Below are positions 39,665 to 54,344 of a stretch of 64,000 bases of DNA, piece by piece. Source of the DNA: Euwallacea fornicatus (taxonomy: Eukaryota > Arthropoda > Insecta > Coleoptera > Curculionidae). The notes below the pieces were generated by a model that ran no database searches, was not told the DNA's origin, and saw nothing but the letters and a program-made list of their open reading frames with translations. Each line of letters begins with the position of its first letter. Within the stretch, counting starts at the first letter, position 1. The position numbers were made by a program, and so were the translations under genes. The DNA is taken from NCBI RefSeq assembly GCF_040115645.1, contig NW_027096014.1, forward strand, positions 868,001 through 932,000. The letters run 5' to 3'.

Positions 39665-42600
39665 TGTGACTTTTCAAACTTTGAAGCTCGATAGCTTCGG
39701 CAAATGAAGACCAAATTTGTTAAACAAAGTGTCAAATTAATCAGCTCGACGAGATTTTGAATATGTCACAACACATCATGATTACATCTTGTTGAACTTC
39801 CAAGAAAAATAGTACTTTATGTGCTCAAACATACAACTTTTGTGACTTTTCAAACTTTGAAGCTCGATAGCTTCGGCAAATGTGGACCAAATTTGTTAAA
39901 CAAAGTGTCAAATTAATCAGCTCGACGAGATTTTGAAGATGTCACAACACATCATGATTACATCTTGTTGAACTTCCAAGAAAAATAGTACTTTATGTGC
40001 TCAAACACACAACTTTTGTGACTTTTCAAACTTTGAAGCTCGATAGCTTCGGCAAATGTGGACCAAATTTGTTAAACAAAGTGTCAAATTAATCAGCTCG
40101 ACGAGATTTTGAAGATGTCACAACACATCATGATTACATCTTGTTGAACTTCCCAGAAAAATAGTACTTTATGTGCTCAAACACACAACTTTTGTGACTT
40201 TTCAAATTTTGAAGCTCGATAACTTCGGCAAATTAGTACCAAATTCCTTAAACAAAGTGTCAAATTAATCAGCTCGACGAGATTTTGAAGATGTCACAAC
40301 ACATCAGAATTGCATCTTGTTGAACTTCCAAGAAAAATAGTACTTTACGTGCTCAAACACACAACTTGTGTGACTTTTCAAACTTTGAAGCTCGATAGCT
40401 TCGGCAAATGAAGACCAAATTTGTTAAACAAAGTGTCAAATTAATCAGCTCGACGAGATTTTGAATATGTCACAACACATCATGATTACATCTTGTTGAA
40501 CTTCCAAGAAAAATAGTACTTTATGTGCTCAAACACACAACTTTTGTGACTTTTCAAACTTTGAAGCTCGATAGCTTCGGCAAATGTGGACCAAATTTGT
40601 TAAACAAAGTGTCAAATTAATCAGCTCGACGAGATTTTGAAGATGTCACAACACATCATGATTACATCTTGTTGAACTTCCCAGAAAAATAGTACTTTAT
40701 GTGCTCAAACACACAACTTTTGTGACTTTTCAAACTTTGAAGCTCGATAGCTTCGGCAAATGAAGACCAAATTTGTTAAACAAAGTGTCAAATTAATCAG
40801 CTCGACGAGATCTTTAAAATGACACAACATTTCATTATTACATCTTGTTGAATTTCCAAGAAAAATAGTACTTTATGTGCTCAAAAACACAACTTTTGTG
40901 ACTTTTGAATCTTTGAAGCTCGATAGCTTCGGCAAATGAAGACCAAATTTGTTATACAAAGTGTCAAATTAATCAGCTCGACGAGATTTTGAATATGTCA
41001 CAACACATCATGATTGCATCTTGTTGAATTTCCAAGAAAAATAGTACTTTACGTGCTCAAACACACAACTTGTGTGACTTTTCAAACTTTGAAGCTCGAT
41101 AGCTTCGGCAAATGAAGACCAAATTTGTTAAACAAAGTGTCAAATTAATCAGCTTGACGAGATTTTGAATATGTCACAACACATCATGATTGCATCTTGT
41201 TGAATTTCCAAGAAAAATAGTACTTTACGTGCTCAAACACACAACTTGTGTGACTTTTCAAACTTTGAAGCTCGATAGCTTCGGCAAATGAAGACCAAAT
41301 TTGTTAAACAAAGTGTCAAATTAATCAGCTCGACGAGATTTTGAATATGTCACAACACATCATGATTACATCTTGTTGAACTTCCAAGAAAAATAGTACT
41401 TTATGTGCTCAAACACACAACTTTTGTGACTTTTCAAACTTTGAAGCTCGATAGCTTCGGCAAATGTGGACCAAATTTGTTAAACAAAGTGTCAAATTAA
41501 TCAGCTCGACGAGATTTTGAAGATGTCACAACACATCATGATTACATCTTGTTGAACTTCCAAGAAAAATAGTACTTTATGTGCTCAAACACACAACTTT
41601 TGTGACTTTTCAAAATTTGAAGCTCGATAGCTTCGGCAAATGTGGACCAAATTTGTTAAACAAAGTGTCAAATTAATCAGCTCGACGAGATTTTGAAGAT
41701 GTCACAACACATCATGATTACATCTTGTTGAACTTCCCAGAAAAATAGTACTTTATGTGCTCAAACACACAACTTGTGTGACTTTTCAAACTTTGAAGCT
41801 CGATAACTTCGGCAAATGAGTACCAAATTCCTTAAACAAAGTGTCAAATTAATCAGCTCGACGAGATTTTGAAGATGTCACAACACATCAGAATTGCATC
41901 TTGTTGAACTTCCAAGAAAAATAGTACTTTATGTGCTCAAACACACAACTTTTGTGACTTTTCAAACTTTGAAGCTCGATAGCTTCGGCAAATGAAGACC
42001 AAATTTGTTAAACAAAGTGTCAAATTAATCTGCTCGACGAGATCTTTAAAATGACACAACATTTCATGATTACATCTTGTTGAACTTCCAAGAAAAATAG
42101 TACTTTATGTGCTCAAACACACAACTTTTGTGACTTTTCAAAATTTGAAGCTCGATAATTTCGGCAAATGTGGACCAAATTTCTTAAACAAAGTGTCAAA
42201 GTAATCACCTCAACGAGATTTTGAAGATGTCACAACACATGATGATTACATCTTGTTGAACTTCCAAGAAAAATAGTACTTTACGTGCTCAAACACACAA
42301 CTTGTGTGACTTTTCAAACTTTGAAGCTCGATAACTTCGGCAAATGAGTACCAAATTCCTTAAACAAAGTGTCAAATTAATCAGCTCGACGAGATTTTGA
42401 AGATGTCACAACACATCAGAATTGCATCTTGTTGAACTTCCAAGAAAAATAGTACTTTATGTGCTCAAACAAACAACTTTTGTGACTTTTCCAATTTTGA
42501 AGCTCGATAACTTTGGCAAATGTGGACCAAATTTGTTAAACAGAGTGTCAAATTAATCAGCTCAACGAGATTATGAAGATGTCATAACACATCATGATTA

Positions 42601-43712
42601 CATCTTGTTGAACTTCCAAGAAAAATAGTACTTTATGTGTTCAAACACACAACTTTTGTGACTTTGGAATCATTGAAGCTCGATAGCTTCGGCAAATGAA
42701 GACCAAATTTGTTATACAAAGTGTCAAATTAATCAGCTCGACGAGATTTTGAATATGTCACAACACATCATGATTGCATCTTGTTGAATTTCCAAGAAAA
42801 ATAGTACTTTACGTGCTCAAACACACAACTTGTGTGACTTTTCAAACTTTGAAGCTCGATAGCTTCGGCAAATGAAGACCAAATTTGTTAAACAAAGTGT
42901 CAAATTAATCAGCTTGACGAGATTTTGAATATGTCACAACACATCATGATTGCATCTTGTTGAATTTCCAAGAAAAATAGTACTTTACGTGCTCAAACAC
43001 ACAACTTGTGTGACTTTTCAAACTTTGAAGCTCGATAGCTTCGGCAAATGAAGACCAAATTTGTTAAACAAAGTGTCAAATTAATCAGCTCGACGAGATT
43101 TTGAATATGTCACAACACATCATGATTACATCTTGTTGAACTTCCCAGAAAAATAGTACTTTATGTGCTCAAACACACAACTTTTGTGACTTTTCAAATT
43201 TTGAAGCTCGATAACTTCGGCAAATTAGTACCAAATTCCTTAAACAAAGTGTCAAATTAATCAGCTCGACGAGATTTTGAAGATGTCACAACACATCAGA
43301 ATTGCATCTTGTTGAACTTCCAAGAAAAATAGTACTTTATGTGCTCAAACACACAACTTTTGTGACTTTTCAAAATTTGAAGCTCGATAATTTCGGCAAA
43401 TGTGGACCAAATTTCTTAAACAAAGTGTCAAAGTAATCACCTCAACGAGATTTTGAAGATGTCACAACACATGATGATTACATCTTGTTGAACTTCCAAG
43501 AAAAATAGTACTTTATGTGCTCAAACACACATATTTTGTGACTTTTCAAACTTTGAAGCTCGATAACTTCGGCAAATGAGTACCAAATTCCTTAAACAAA
43601 GTGTCAAATTAATCAGCTCGACGAGATCTTTAAAATGACACAACAATTCATGATTGCATCTTGTTGAACTTCCCAGAAAAATAGTTCTTTATGTGTTCAA
43701 ACACACAACTTT
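39665..43712 (+). repeat. 23-unit segmental block, copy D1
   Basis: Twenty-three units (4048 bp). Markers shared with D2: AAACATACAAC near 39827 and 43875, CATTTCATTA at 40828 and 44876, and TTTGGAATCA at 42663 and 46711. The left edge is TTGTGTG against TTTTGTG near 39664. The lag equals that of the K blocks, but the unit types differ, so it is an independent block. Confidence 0.84.
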
Positions 43713-46700
43713 TGTGACTTTTCAAACTTTGAAGCTCGATAGCTTCGGCAAATGAAGACCAAATTTGTTAAACAAAGTGTCAAATTAATCAGCTCGACGA
43801 GATTTTGAATATGTCACAACACATCATGATTACATCTTGTTGAACTTCCAAGAAAAATAGTACTTTATGTGCTCAAACATACAACTTTTGTGACTTTTCA
43901 AACTTTGAAGCTCGATAGCTTCGGCAAATGTGGACCAAATTTGTTAAACAAAGTGTCAAATTAATCAGCTCGACGAGATTTTGAAGATGTCACAACACAT
44001 CATGATTACATCTTGTTGAACTTCCAAGAAAAATAGTACTTTATGTGCTCAAACACACAACTTTTGTGACTTTTCAAACTTTGAAGCTCGATAGCTTCGG
44101 CAAATGTGGACCAAATTTGTTAAACAAAGTGTCAAATTAATCAGCTCGACGAGATTTTGAAGATGTCACAACACATCATGATTACATCTTGTTGAACTTC
44201 CCAGAAAAATAGTACTTTATGTGCTCAAACACACAACTTTTGTGACTTTTCAAATTTTGAAGCTCGATAACTTCGGCAAATTAGTACCAAATTCCTTAAA
44301 CAAAGTGTCAAATTAATCAGCTCGACGAGATTTTGAAGATGTCACAACACATCAGAATTGCATCTTGTTGAACTTCCAAGAAAAATAGTACTTTACGTGC
44401 TCAAACACACAACTTGTGTGACTTTTCAAACTTTGAAGCTCGATAGCTTCGGCAAATGAAGACCAAATTTGTTAAACAAAGTGTCAAATTAATCAGCTCG
44501 ACGAGATTTTGAATATGTCACAACACATCATGATTACATCTTGTTGAACTTCCAAGAAAAATAGTACTTTATGTGCTCAAACACACAACTTTTGTGACTT
44601 TTCAAACTTTGAAGCTCGATAGCTTCGGCAAATGTGGACCAAATTTGTTAAACAAAGTGTCAAATTAATCAGCTCGACGAGATTTTGAAGATGTCACAAC
44701 ACATCATGATTACATCTTGTTGAACTTCCCAGAAAAATAGTACTTTATGTGCTCAAACACACAACTTTTGTGACTTTTCAAACTTTGAAGCTCGATAGCT
44801 TCGGCAAATGAAGACCAAATTTGTTAAACAAAGTGTCAAATTAATCAGCTCGACGAGATCTTTAAAATGACACAACATTTCATTATTACATCTTGTTGAA
44901 TTTCCAAGAAAAATAGTACTTTATGTGCTCAAAAACACAACTTTTGTGACTTTTGAATCTTTGAAGCTCGATAGCTTCGGCAAATGAAGACCAAATTTGT
45001 TATACAAAGTGTCAAATTAATCAGCTCGACGAGATTTTGAATATGTCACAACACATCATGATTGCATCTTGTTGAATTTCCAAGAAAAATAGTACTTTAC
45101 GTGCTCAAACACACAACTTGTGTGACTTTTCAAACTTTGAAGCTCGATAGCTTCGGCAAATGAAGACCAAATTTGTTAAACAAAGTGTCAAATTAATCAG
45201 CTTGACGAGATTTTGAATATGTCACAACACATCATGATTGCATCTTGTTGAATTTCCAAGAAAAATAGTACTTTACGTGCTCAAACACACAACTTGTGTG
45301 ACTTTTCAAACTTTGAAGCTCGATAGCTTCGGCAAATGAAGACCAAATTTGTTAAACAAAGTGTCAAATTAATCAGCTCGACGAGATTTTGAATATGTCA
45401 CAACACATCATGATTACATCTTGTTGAACTTCCAAGAAAAATAGTACTTTATGTGCTCAAACACACAACTTTTGTGACTTTTCAAACTTTGAAGCTCGAT
45501 AGCTTCGGCAAATGTGGACCAAATTTGTTAAACAAAGTGTCAAATTAATCAGCTCGACGAGATTTTGAAGATGTCACAACACATCATGATTACATCTTGT
45601 TGAACTTCCAAGAAAAATAGTACTTTATGTGCTCAAACACACAACTTTTGTGACTTTTCAAAATTTGAAGCTCGATAGCTTCGGCAAATGTGGACCAAAT
45701 TTGTTAAACAAAGTGTCAAATTAATCAGCTCGACGAGATTTTGAAGATGTCACAACACATCATGATTACATCTTGTTGAACTTCCCAGAAAAATAGTACT
45801 TTATGTGCTCAAACACACAACTTGTGTGACTTTTCAAACTTTGAAGCTCGATAACTTCGGCAAATGAGTACCAAATTCCTTAAACAAAGTGTCAAATTAA
45901 TCAGCTCGACGAGATTTTGAAGATGTCACAACACATCAGAATTGCATCTTGTTGAACTTCCAAGAAAAATAGTACTTTATGTGCTCAAACACACAACTTT
46001 TGTGACTTTTCAAACTTTGAAGCTCGATAGCTTCGGCAAATGAAGACCAAATTTGTTAAACAAAGTGTCAAATTAATCTGCTCGACGAGATCTTTAAAAT
46101 GACACAACATTTCATGATTACATCTTGTTGAACTTCCAAGAAAAATAGTACTTTATGTGCTCAAACACACAACTTTTGTGACTTTTCAAAATTTGAAGCT
46201 CGATAATTTCGGCAAATGTGGACCAAATTTCTTAAACAAAGTGTCAAAGTAATCACCTCAACGAGATTTTGAAGATGTCACAACACATGATGATTACATC
46301 TTGTTGAACTTCCAAGAAAAATAGTACTTTACGTGCTCAAACACACAACTTGTGTGACTTTTCAAACTTTGAAGCTCGATAACTTCGGCAAATGAGTACC
46401 AAATTCCTTAAACAAAGTGTCAAATTAATCAGCTCGACGAGATTTTGAAGATGTCACAACACATCAGAATTGCATCTTGTTGAACTTCCAAGAAAAATAG
46501 TACTTTATGTGCTCAAACAAACAACTTTTGTGACTTTTCCAATTTTGAAGCTCGATAACTTTGGCAAATGTGGACCAAATTTGTTAAACAGAGTGTCAAA
46601 TTAATCAGCTCAACGAGATTATGAAGATGTCATAACACATCATGATTACATCTTGTTGAACTTCCAAGAAAAATAGTACTTTATGTGTTCAAACACACAA

Positions 46701-47344
46701 CTTTTGTGACTTTGGAATCATTGAAGCTCGATAGCTTCGGCAAATGAAGACCAAATTTGTTATACAAAGTGTCAAATTAATCAGCTCGACGAGATTTTGA
46801 ATATGTCACAACACATCATGATTGCATCTTGTTGAATTTCCAAGAAAAATAGTACTTTACGTGCTCAAACACACAACTTGTGTGACTTTTCAAACTTTGA
46901 AGCTCGATAGCTTCGGCAAATGAAGACCAAATTTGTTAAACAAAGTGTCAAATTAATCAGCTTGACGAGATTTTGAATATGTCACAACACATCATGATTG
47001 CATCTTGTTGAATTTCCAAGAAAAATAGTACTTTACGTGCTCAAACACACAACTTGTGTGACTTTTCAAACTTTGAAGCTCGATAGCTTCGGCAAATGAA
47101 GACCAAATTTGTTAAACAAAGTGTCAAATTAATCAGCTCGACGAGATTTTGAATATGTCACAACACATCATGATTACATCTTGTTGAACTTCCCAGAAAA
47201 ATAGTACTTTATGTGCTCAAACACACAACTTTTGTGACTTTTCAAATTTTGAAGCTCGATAACTTCGGCAAATTAGTACCAAATTCCTTAAACAAAGTGT
47301 CAAATTAATCAGCTCGACGAGATTTTGAAGATGTCACAACACAT
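43713..47344 (+). repeat. 23-unit segmental block, copy D2
   Basis: Matches 39665-43296 at 4048 bp. At 47345 the text jumps: ACATGATGATT at 47341 corresponds to 43469, a lag of 22 units. D2 has therefore lost one whole unit relative to D1, as expected from unequal exchange between units. Confidence 0.83.
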
Positions 47345-48000
47345 GATGATTACATCTTGTTGAACTTCCAAGAAAAATAGTACTTTATGTGCTCAAACAC
47401 ACATATTTTGTGACTTTTCAAACTTTGAAGCTCGATAACTTCGGCAAATGAGTACCAAATTCCTTAAACAAAGTGTCAAATTAATCAGCTCGACGAGATC
47501 TTTAAAATGACACAACAATTCATGATTGCATCTTGTTGAACTTCCCAGAAAAATAGTTCTTTATGTGTTCAAACACACAACTTTTGTGACTTTTGAATCT
47601 TTGAAGCTCGATAGCTTCGGCAAATGAAGACCAAATTTGTTATACTAAGTGTCAAATTAATCAGCTCGACGAGATCTTTAAAATGACACAACATTTCATG
47701 ATTACATCTTGTTGAACTTCCAAGAAAAATAGTACTTTATGTGCTCAAACACACAACTTTTGTGACTTTTCAAAATTTGAAGCTCGATAATTTCGGCAAA
47801 TGTGGACCAAATTTCTTAAACAAAGTGTCAAAGTAATCACCTCAACGAGATTTTGAAGATGTCACAACACATGATGATTACATCTTGTTGAACTTCCAAG
47901 AAAAATAGTACTTTATGTGCTCAAACACACATATTTTGTGACTTTTCAAACTTTGAAGCTCGATAACTTCGGCAAATGAGTACCAAATTCCTTAAACAAA
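47345..48000 (+). repeat. Short join of satellite between D2 and D3
   Basis: Nearly four units. The first part follows 43473 onward at a 22-unit lag. The TTATACTAAG variant then appears at 47641, shared with 38137, 50809, 53449, 53977 and 58025. At about 48001 the sequence switches to the D3 segment. Confidence 0.75.
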
Positions 48001-50336
48001 GTGTCAAATTAATCAGCTCGACGAGATTTTGAATATGTCACAACACATCATGATTGCATCTTGTTGAATTTCCAAGAAAAATAGTACTTTACGTGCTCAA
48101 ACACACAACTTGTGTGACTTTTCAAACTTTGAAGCTCGATAGCTTCGGCAAATGAAGACCAAATTTGTTAAACAAAGTGTCAAATTAATCAGCTTGACGA
48201 GATTTTGAATATGTCACAACACATCATGATTGCATCTTGTTGAATTTCCAAGAAAAATAGTACTTTACGTGCTCAAACACACAACTTGTGTGACTTTTCA
48301 AACTTTGAAGCTCGATAGCTTCGGCAAATGAAGACCAAATTTGTTAAACAAAGTGTCAAATTAATCAGCTCGACGAGATTTTGAATATGTCACAACACAT
48401 CATGATTACATCTTGTTGAACTTCCAAGAAAAATAGTACTTTATGTGCTCAAACACACAACTTTTGTGACTTTTCAAACTTTGAAGCTCGATAGCTTCGG
48501 CAAATGTGGACCAAATTTGTTAAACAAAGTGTCAAATTAATCAGCTCGACGAGATTTTGAAGATGTCACAACACATCATGATTACATCTTGTTGAACTTC
48601 CAAGAAAAATAGTACTTTATGTGCTCAAACACACAACTTTTGTGACTTTTCAAAATTTGAAGCTCGATAGCTTCGGCAAATGTGGACCAAATTTGTTAAA
48701 CAAAGTGTCAAATTAATCAGCTCGACGAGATTTTGAAGATGTCACAACACATCATGATTACATCTTGTTGAACTTCCCAGAAAAATAGTACTTTATGTGC
48801 TCAAACACACAACTTGTGTGACTTTTCAAACTTTGAAGCTCGATAACTTCGGCAAATGAGTACCAAATTCCTTAAACAAAGTGTCAAATTAATCAGCTCG
48901 ACGAGATTTTGAAGATGTCACAACACATCAGAATTGCATCTTGTTGAACTTCCAAGAAAAATAGTACTTTATGTGCTCAAACACACAACTTTTGTGACTT
49001 TTCAAACTTTGAAGCTCGATAGCTTCGGCAAATGAAGACCAAATTTGTTAAACAAAGTGTCAAATTAATCTGCTCGACGAGATCTTTAAAATGACACAAC
49101 ATTTCATGATTACATCTTGTTGAACTTCCAAGAAAAATAGTACTTTATGTGCTCAAACACACAACTTTTGTGACTTTTCAAAATTTGAAGCTCGATAATT
49201 TCGGCAAATGTGGACCAAATTTCTTAAACAAAGTGTCAAAGTAATCACCTCAACGAGATTTTGAAGATGTCACAACACATGATGATTACATCTTGTTGAA
49301 CTTCCAAGAAAAATAGTACTTTACGTGCTGAAACACACAACTTGTGTGACTTTTCAAACTTTGAAGCTCGATAACTTCGGCAAATGAGTACCAAATTCCT
49401 TAAACAAAGTGTCAAATTAATCAGCTCGACGAGATTTTGAAGATGTCACAACACATCAGAATTGCATCTTGTTGAACTTCCAAGAAAAATAGTACTTTAT
49501 GTGCTCAAACAAACAACTTTTGTGACTTTTCCAATTTTGAAGCTCGATAACTTTGGCAAATGTGGACCAAATTTGTTAAACAGAGTGTCAAATTAATCAG
49601 CTCAACGAGATTATGAAGATGTCATAACACATCATGATTACATCTTGTTGAACTTCCAAGAAAAATAGTACTTTATGTGTTCAAACACACAACTTTTGTG
49701 ACTTTGGAATCATTGAAGCTCGATAGCTTCGGCAAATGAAGACCAAATTTGTTATACAAAGTGTCAAATTAATCAGCTCGACGAGATTTTGAATATGTCA
49801 CAACACATCATGATTGCATCTTGTTGAATTTCCAAGAAAAATAGTACTTTACGTGCTCAAACACACAACTTGTGTGACTTTTCAAACTTTGAAGCTCGAT
49901 AGCTTCGGCAAATGAAGACCAAATTTGTTAAACAAAGTGTCAAATTAATCAGCTTGACGAGATTTTGAATATGTCACAACACATCATGATTGCATCTTGT
50001 TGAATTTCCAAGAAAAATAGTACTTTACGTGCTCAAACACACAACTTGTGTGACTTTTCAAACTTTGAAGCTCGATAGCTTCGGCAAATGAAGACCAAAT
50101 TTGTTAAACAAAGTGTCAAATTAATCAGCTCGACGAGATTTTGAATATGTCACAACACATCATGATTACATCTTGTTGAACTTCCCAGAAAAATAGTACT
50201 TTATGTGCTCAAACACACAACTTTTGTGACTTTTCAAATTTTGAAGCTCGATAACTTCGGCAAATTAGTACCAAATTCCTTAAACAAAGTGTCAAATTAA
50301 TCAGCTCGACGAGATTTTGAAGATGTCACAACACAT
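48001..50336 (+). repeat. Third partial copy of the D block, D3
   Basis: Matches 45009-47344 at a 17-unit lag (2992 bp). TTTGGAATCA recurs at 49703. One difference seen: G at 49330 against C at 46338, giving GTGCTGAAAC. Beyond 50336 it continues like D1 (40-unit lag) to about 50760, including the ACATGATG unit that D2 joins directly. Confidence 0.83.
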
Positions 50337-51878
50337 CAGAATTGCATCTTGTTGAACTTCCAAGAAAAATAGTACTTTATGTGCTCAAACACACAACTTT
50401 TGTGACTTTTCAAAATTTGAAGCTCGATAATTTCGGCAAATGTGGACCAAATTTCTTAAACAAAGTGTCAAAGTAATCACCTCAACGAGATTTTGAAGAT
50501 GTCACAACACATGATGATTACATCTTGTTGAACTTCCAAGAAAAATAGTACTTTATGTGCTCAAACACACATATTTTGTGACTTTTCAAACTTTGAAGCT
50601 CGATAACTTCGGCAAATGAGTACCAAATTCCTTAAACAAAGTGTCAAATTAATCAGCTCGACGAGATCTTTAAAATGACACAACAATTCATGATTGCATC
50701 TTGTTGAACTTCCCAGAAAAATAGTTCTTTATGTGTTCAAACACACAACTTTTGTGACTTTTGAATCTTTGAAGCTCGATAGCTTCGGCAAATGAAGACC
50801 AAATTTGTTATACTAAGTGTCAAATTAATCAGCTCGACGAGATCTTTAAAATGACACAACATTTCATGATTACATCTTGTTGAACTTCCAAGAAAAATAG
50901 TACTTTATGTGCTCAAACACACAACTTTTGTGACTTTTCAAAATTTGAAGCTCGATAATTTCGGCAAATGTGGACCAAATTTCTTAAACAAAGTGTCAAA
51001 GTAATCACCTCAACGAGATTTTGAAGATGTCACAACACATGATGATTACATCTTGTTGAACTTCCAAGAAAAATAGTACTTTATGTGCTCAAACACACAT
51101 ATTTTGTGACTTTTCAAACTTTGAAGCTCGATAACTTCGGCAAATGAGTACCAAATTCCTTAAACAAAGTGTCAAATTAATCAGCTCGACGAGATCTTTA
51201 ACATGACACAACACATCAGAATTGCATCTTGTTGAATTTCCAAGAAAAATAGTACTTTATGTGCTCAAACACACAACTTTTGTGACTTTTCAAACTTTGA
51301 AGCTCGATAACTTCGGCAAATGAGTACCAAATTCCTTAAACTAAGTGTCACATTAATCAGCTCGACGAGATCCTTTACATGACACAACACATCAGAATTG
51401 CATCTTGTTGAACTTCCCAGAAAAATAGTTCTTTATGTGCTCAAACACACAACTTTTGTGACTTTTCCAATTTTGAAGCTCGATAACTTCGGCAAATGAG
51501 TACCAAATTCCTTAAACAAAGTGTCAAATTAATCAGCTCGACGAGATCTTTAAAATGACACAACAATTCATGATTGCATCTTGTTGAACTTCCCAGAAAA
51601 ATAGTTCTTTATGTGTTCAAACACACAACTTTTGTGACTTTTGAATCTTTGAAGCTCGATAGCTTCGGCAAATGAAGACCAAATTTGTTAAACAAAGTGT
51701 CAAATTAATCAGCTCTACGAGATCTTTAACATGACACAACACATCAGAATTGCATCTTGTTGAACTTCCAAGAAAAATAGTACTTTATCTGCTCAAACAC
51801 ACAACTTTTGTGACTTTTCAAACTTTGAAGCTCGATAACTTCGGCAAATGTGGACCAAATTTCTTAAACAAAGTGTCA
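49711..51878 (+). repeat. Dispersed duplicate segment, copy E1
   Basis: About 12 units that recur 41 units away (7216 bp). Markers: AGCTTGACG near 49951 and 57167, and TATCTGCTC near 51786 and 59002. It brings left-type variants (ATCCTTTACATG near 51370, CATCAGAATTGC near 51212) into a right-type background. One difference seen: C at 50186 against A at 57402. Confidence 0.82.
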
Positions 51879-54344
51879 AATTAATCAGCTCGACGAGATT
51901 TTGAATATGTCACAACACATCATGATTGCATCTTGTTGAATTTCCAAGAAAAATAGTACTTTACGTGCTCAAACACACAACTTGTGTGACTTTTCAAACT
52001 TTGAAGCTCGATAGCTTCGGCAAATGAAGACCAAATTTGTTAAACAAAGTGTCAAATTAATCAGCTTGACGAGATTTTGAATATGTCACAACACATCATG
52101 ATTGCATCTTGTTGAATTTCCAAGAAAAATAGTACTTTACGTGCTCAAACACACAACTTGTGTGACTTTTCAAACTTTGAAGCTCGATAGCTTCGGCAAA
52201 TGAAGACCAAATTTGTTAAACAAAGTGTCAAATTAATCAGCTCGACGAGATTTTGAATATGTCACAACACATCATGATTACATCTTGTTGAACTTCCCAG
52301 AAAAATAGTACTTTATGTGCTCAAACACACAACTTTTGTGACTTTTCAAATTTTGAAGCTCGATAACTTCGGCAAATTAGTACCAAATTCCTTAAACAAA
52401 GTGTCAAATTAATCAGCTCGACGAGATTTTGAAGATGTCACAACACATCAGAATTGCATCTTGTTGAACTTCCAAGAAAAATAGTACTTTATGTGCTCAA
52501 ACACACAACTTTTGTGACTTTTCAAAATTTGAAGCTCGATAATTTCGGCAAATGTGGACCAAATTTGTTAAACAAAGTGTCAAATTAATCAGCTTGACGA
52601 GATTTTGAATATGTCACAACACATCATGATTGCATCTTGTTGAATTTCCAAGAAAAATAGTACTTTACGTGCTCAAACACACAACTTGTGTGACTTTTCA
52701 AACTTTGAAGCTCGATAGCTTCGGCAAATGAAGACCAAATTTGTTAAACAAAGTGTCAAATTAATCAGCTCGACGAGATTTTGAATATGTCACAACACAT
52801 CATGATTACATCTTGTTGAACTTCCCAGAAAAATAGTACTTTATGTGCTCAAACACACAACTTTTGTGACTTTTCAAATTTTGAAGCTCGATAACTTCGG
52901 CAAATTAGTACCAAATTCCTTAAACAAAGTGTCAAATTAATCAGCTCGACGAGATTTTGAAGATGTCACAACACATCAGAATTGCATCTTGTTGAACTTC
53001 CAAGAAAAATAGTACTTTATGTGCTCAAACACACAACTTTTGTGACTTTTCAAAATTTGAAGCTCGATAATTTCGGCAAATGTGGACCAAATTTCTTAAA
53101 CAAAGTGTCAAAGTAATCACCTCAACGAGATTTTGAAGATGTCACAACACATGATGATTACATCTTGTTGAACTTCCAAGAAAAATAGTACTTTATGTGC
53201 TCAAACACACATATTTTGTGACTTTTCAAACTTTGAAGCTCGATAACTTCGGCAAATGAGTACCAAATTCCTTAAACAAAGTGTCAAATTAATCAGCTCG
53301 ACGAGATCTTTAAAATGACACAACAATTCATGATTGCATCTTGTTGAACTTCCCAGAAAAATAGTTCTTTATGTGTTCAAACACACAACTTTTGTGACTT
53401 TTGAATCTTTGAAGCTCGATAGCTTCGGCAAATGAAGACCAAATTTGTTATACTAAGTGTCAAATTAATCAGCTCGACGAGATCTTTAAAATGACACAAC
53501 ATTTCATGATTACATCTTGTTGAACTTCCAAGAAAAATAGTACTTTATGTGCTCAAACACACAACTTTTGTGACTTTTCAAAATTTGAAGCTCGATAATT
53601 TCGGCAAATGTGGACCAAATTTCTTAAACAAAGTGTCAAAGTAATCACCTCAACGAGATTTTGAAGATGTCACAACACATGATGATTACATCTTGTTGAA
53701 CTTCCAAGAAAAATAGTACTTTATGTGCTCAAACACACATATTTTGTGACTTTTCAAACTTTGAAGCTCGATAACTTCGGCAAATGAGTACCAAATTCCT
53801 TAAACAAAGTGTCAAATTAATCAGCTCGACGAGATCTTTAAAATGACACAACAATTCATGATTGCATCTTGTTGAACTTCCCAGAAAAATAGTTCTTTAT
53901 GTGTTCAAACACACAACTTTTGTGACTTTTGAATCTTTGAAGCTCGATAGCTTCGGCAAATGAAGACCAAATTTGTTATACTAAGTGTCAAATTAATCAG
54001 CTCGACGAGATTTTGAATATGTCACAACACATCATGATTGCATCTTGTTGAACTTCCAAGAAAAATAGTACTTTATGTGCTCAAACACACAACTTTTGTG
54101 ACTTTTCAAATTTTGAAGCTCGATAACTTCGGCAAATGAGTACCAAATTTGTTAAACAAAGTGTCAAATTAATCAGCTCGACGAGATTTTGAATATGTCA
54201 CAACACATCATGATTGCATCATGTTGAATTTCCAAGAAAAATAGTACTTTACGTGCTCAAACACACAACTTGTGTGACTTTTCAAATTTTGAAGCTCGAT
54301 AACTTCGGCAAATGAGTACCAAATTTGTTAAACAAAGTGTCAAA
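51879..54344 (+). repeat. Satellite with 15-unit and 3-unit duplications
   Basis: 52561-53841 matches 49921-51201 at 15 units (2640 bp). Inside, 52985-53472 matches 53513-54000 at 3 units (528 bp; TATACTAAG at 53449 and 53977). AGCTTGACG at 52063 and 52591 shows another 3-unit spacing. The end, 53977-54344, resembles 38137-38504 with the GCATCATGTTG type. No gene. Confidence 0.8.
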
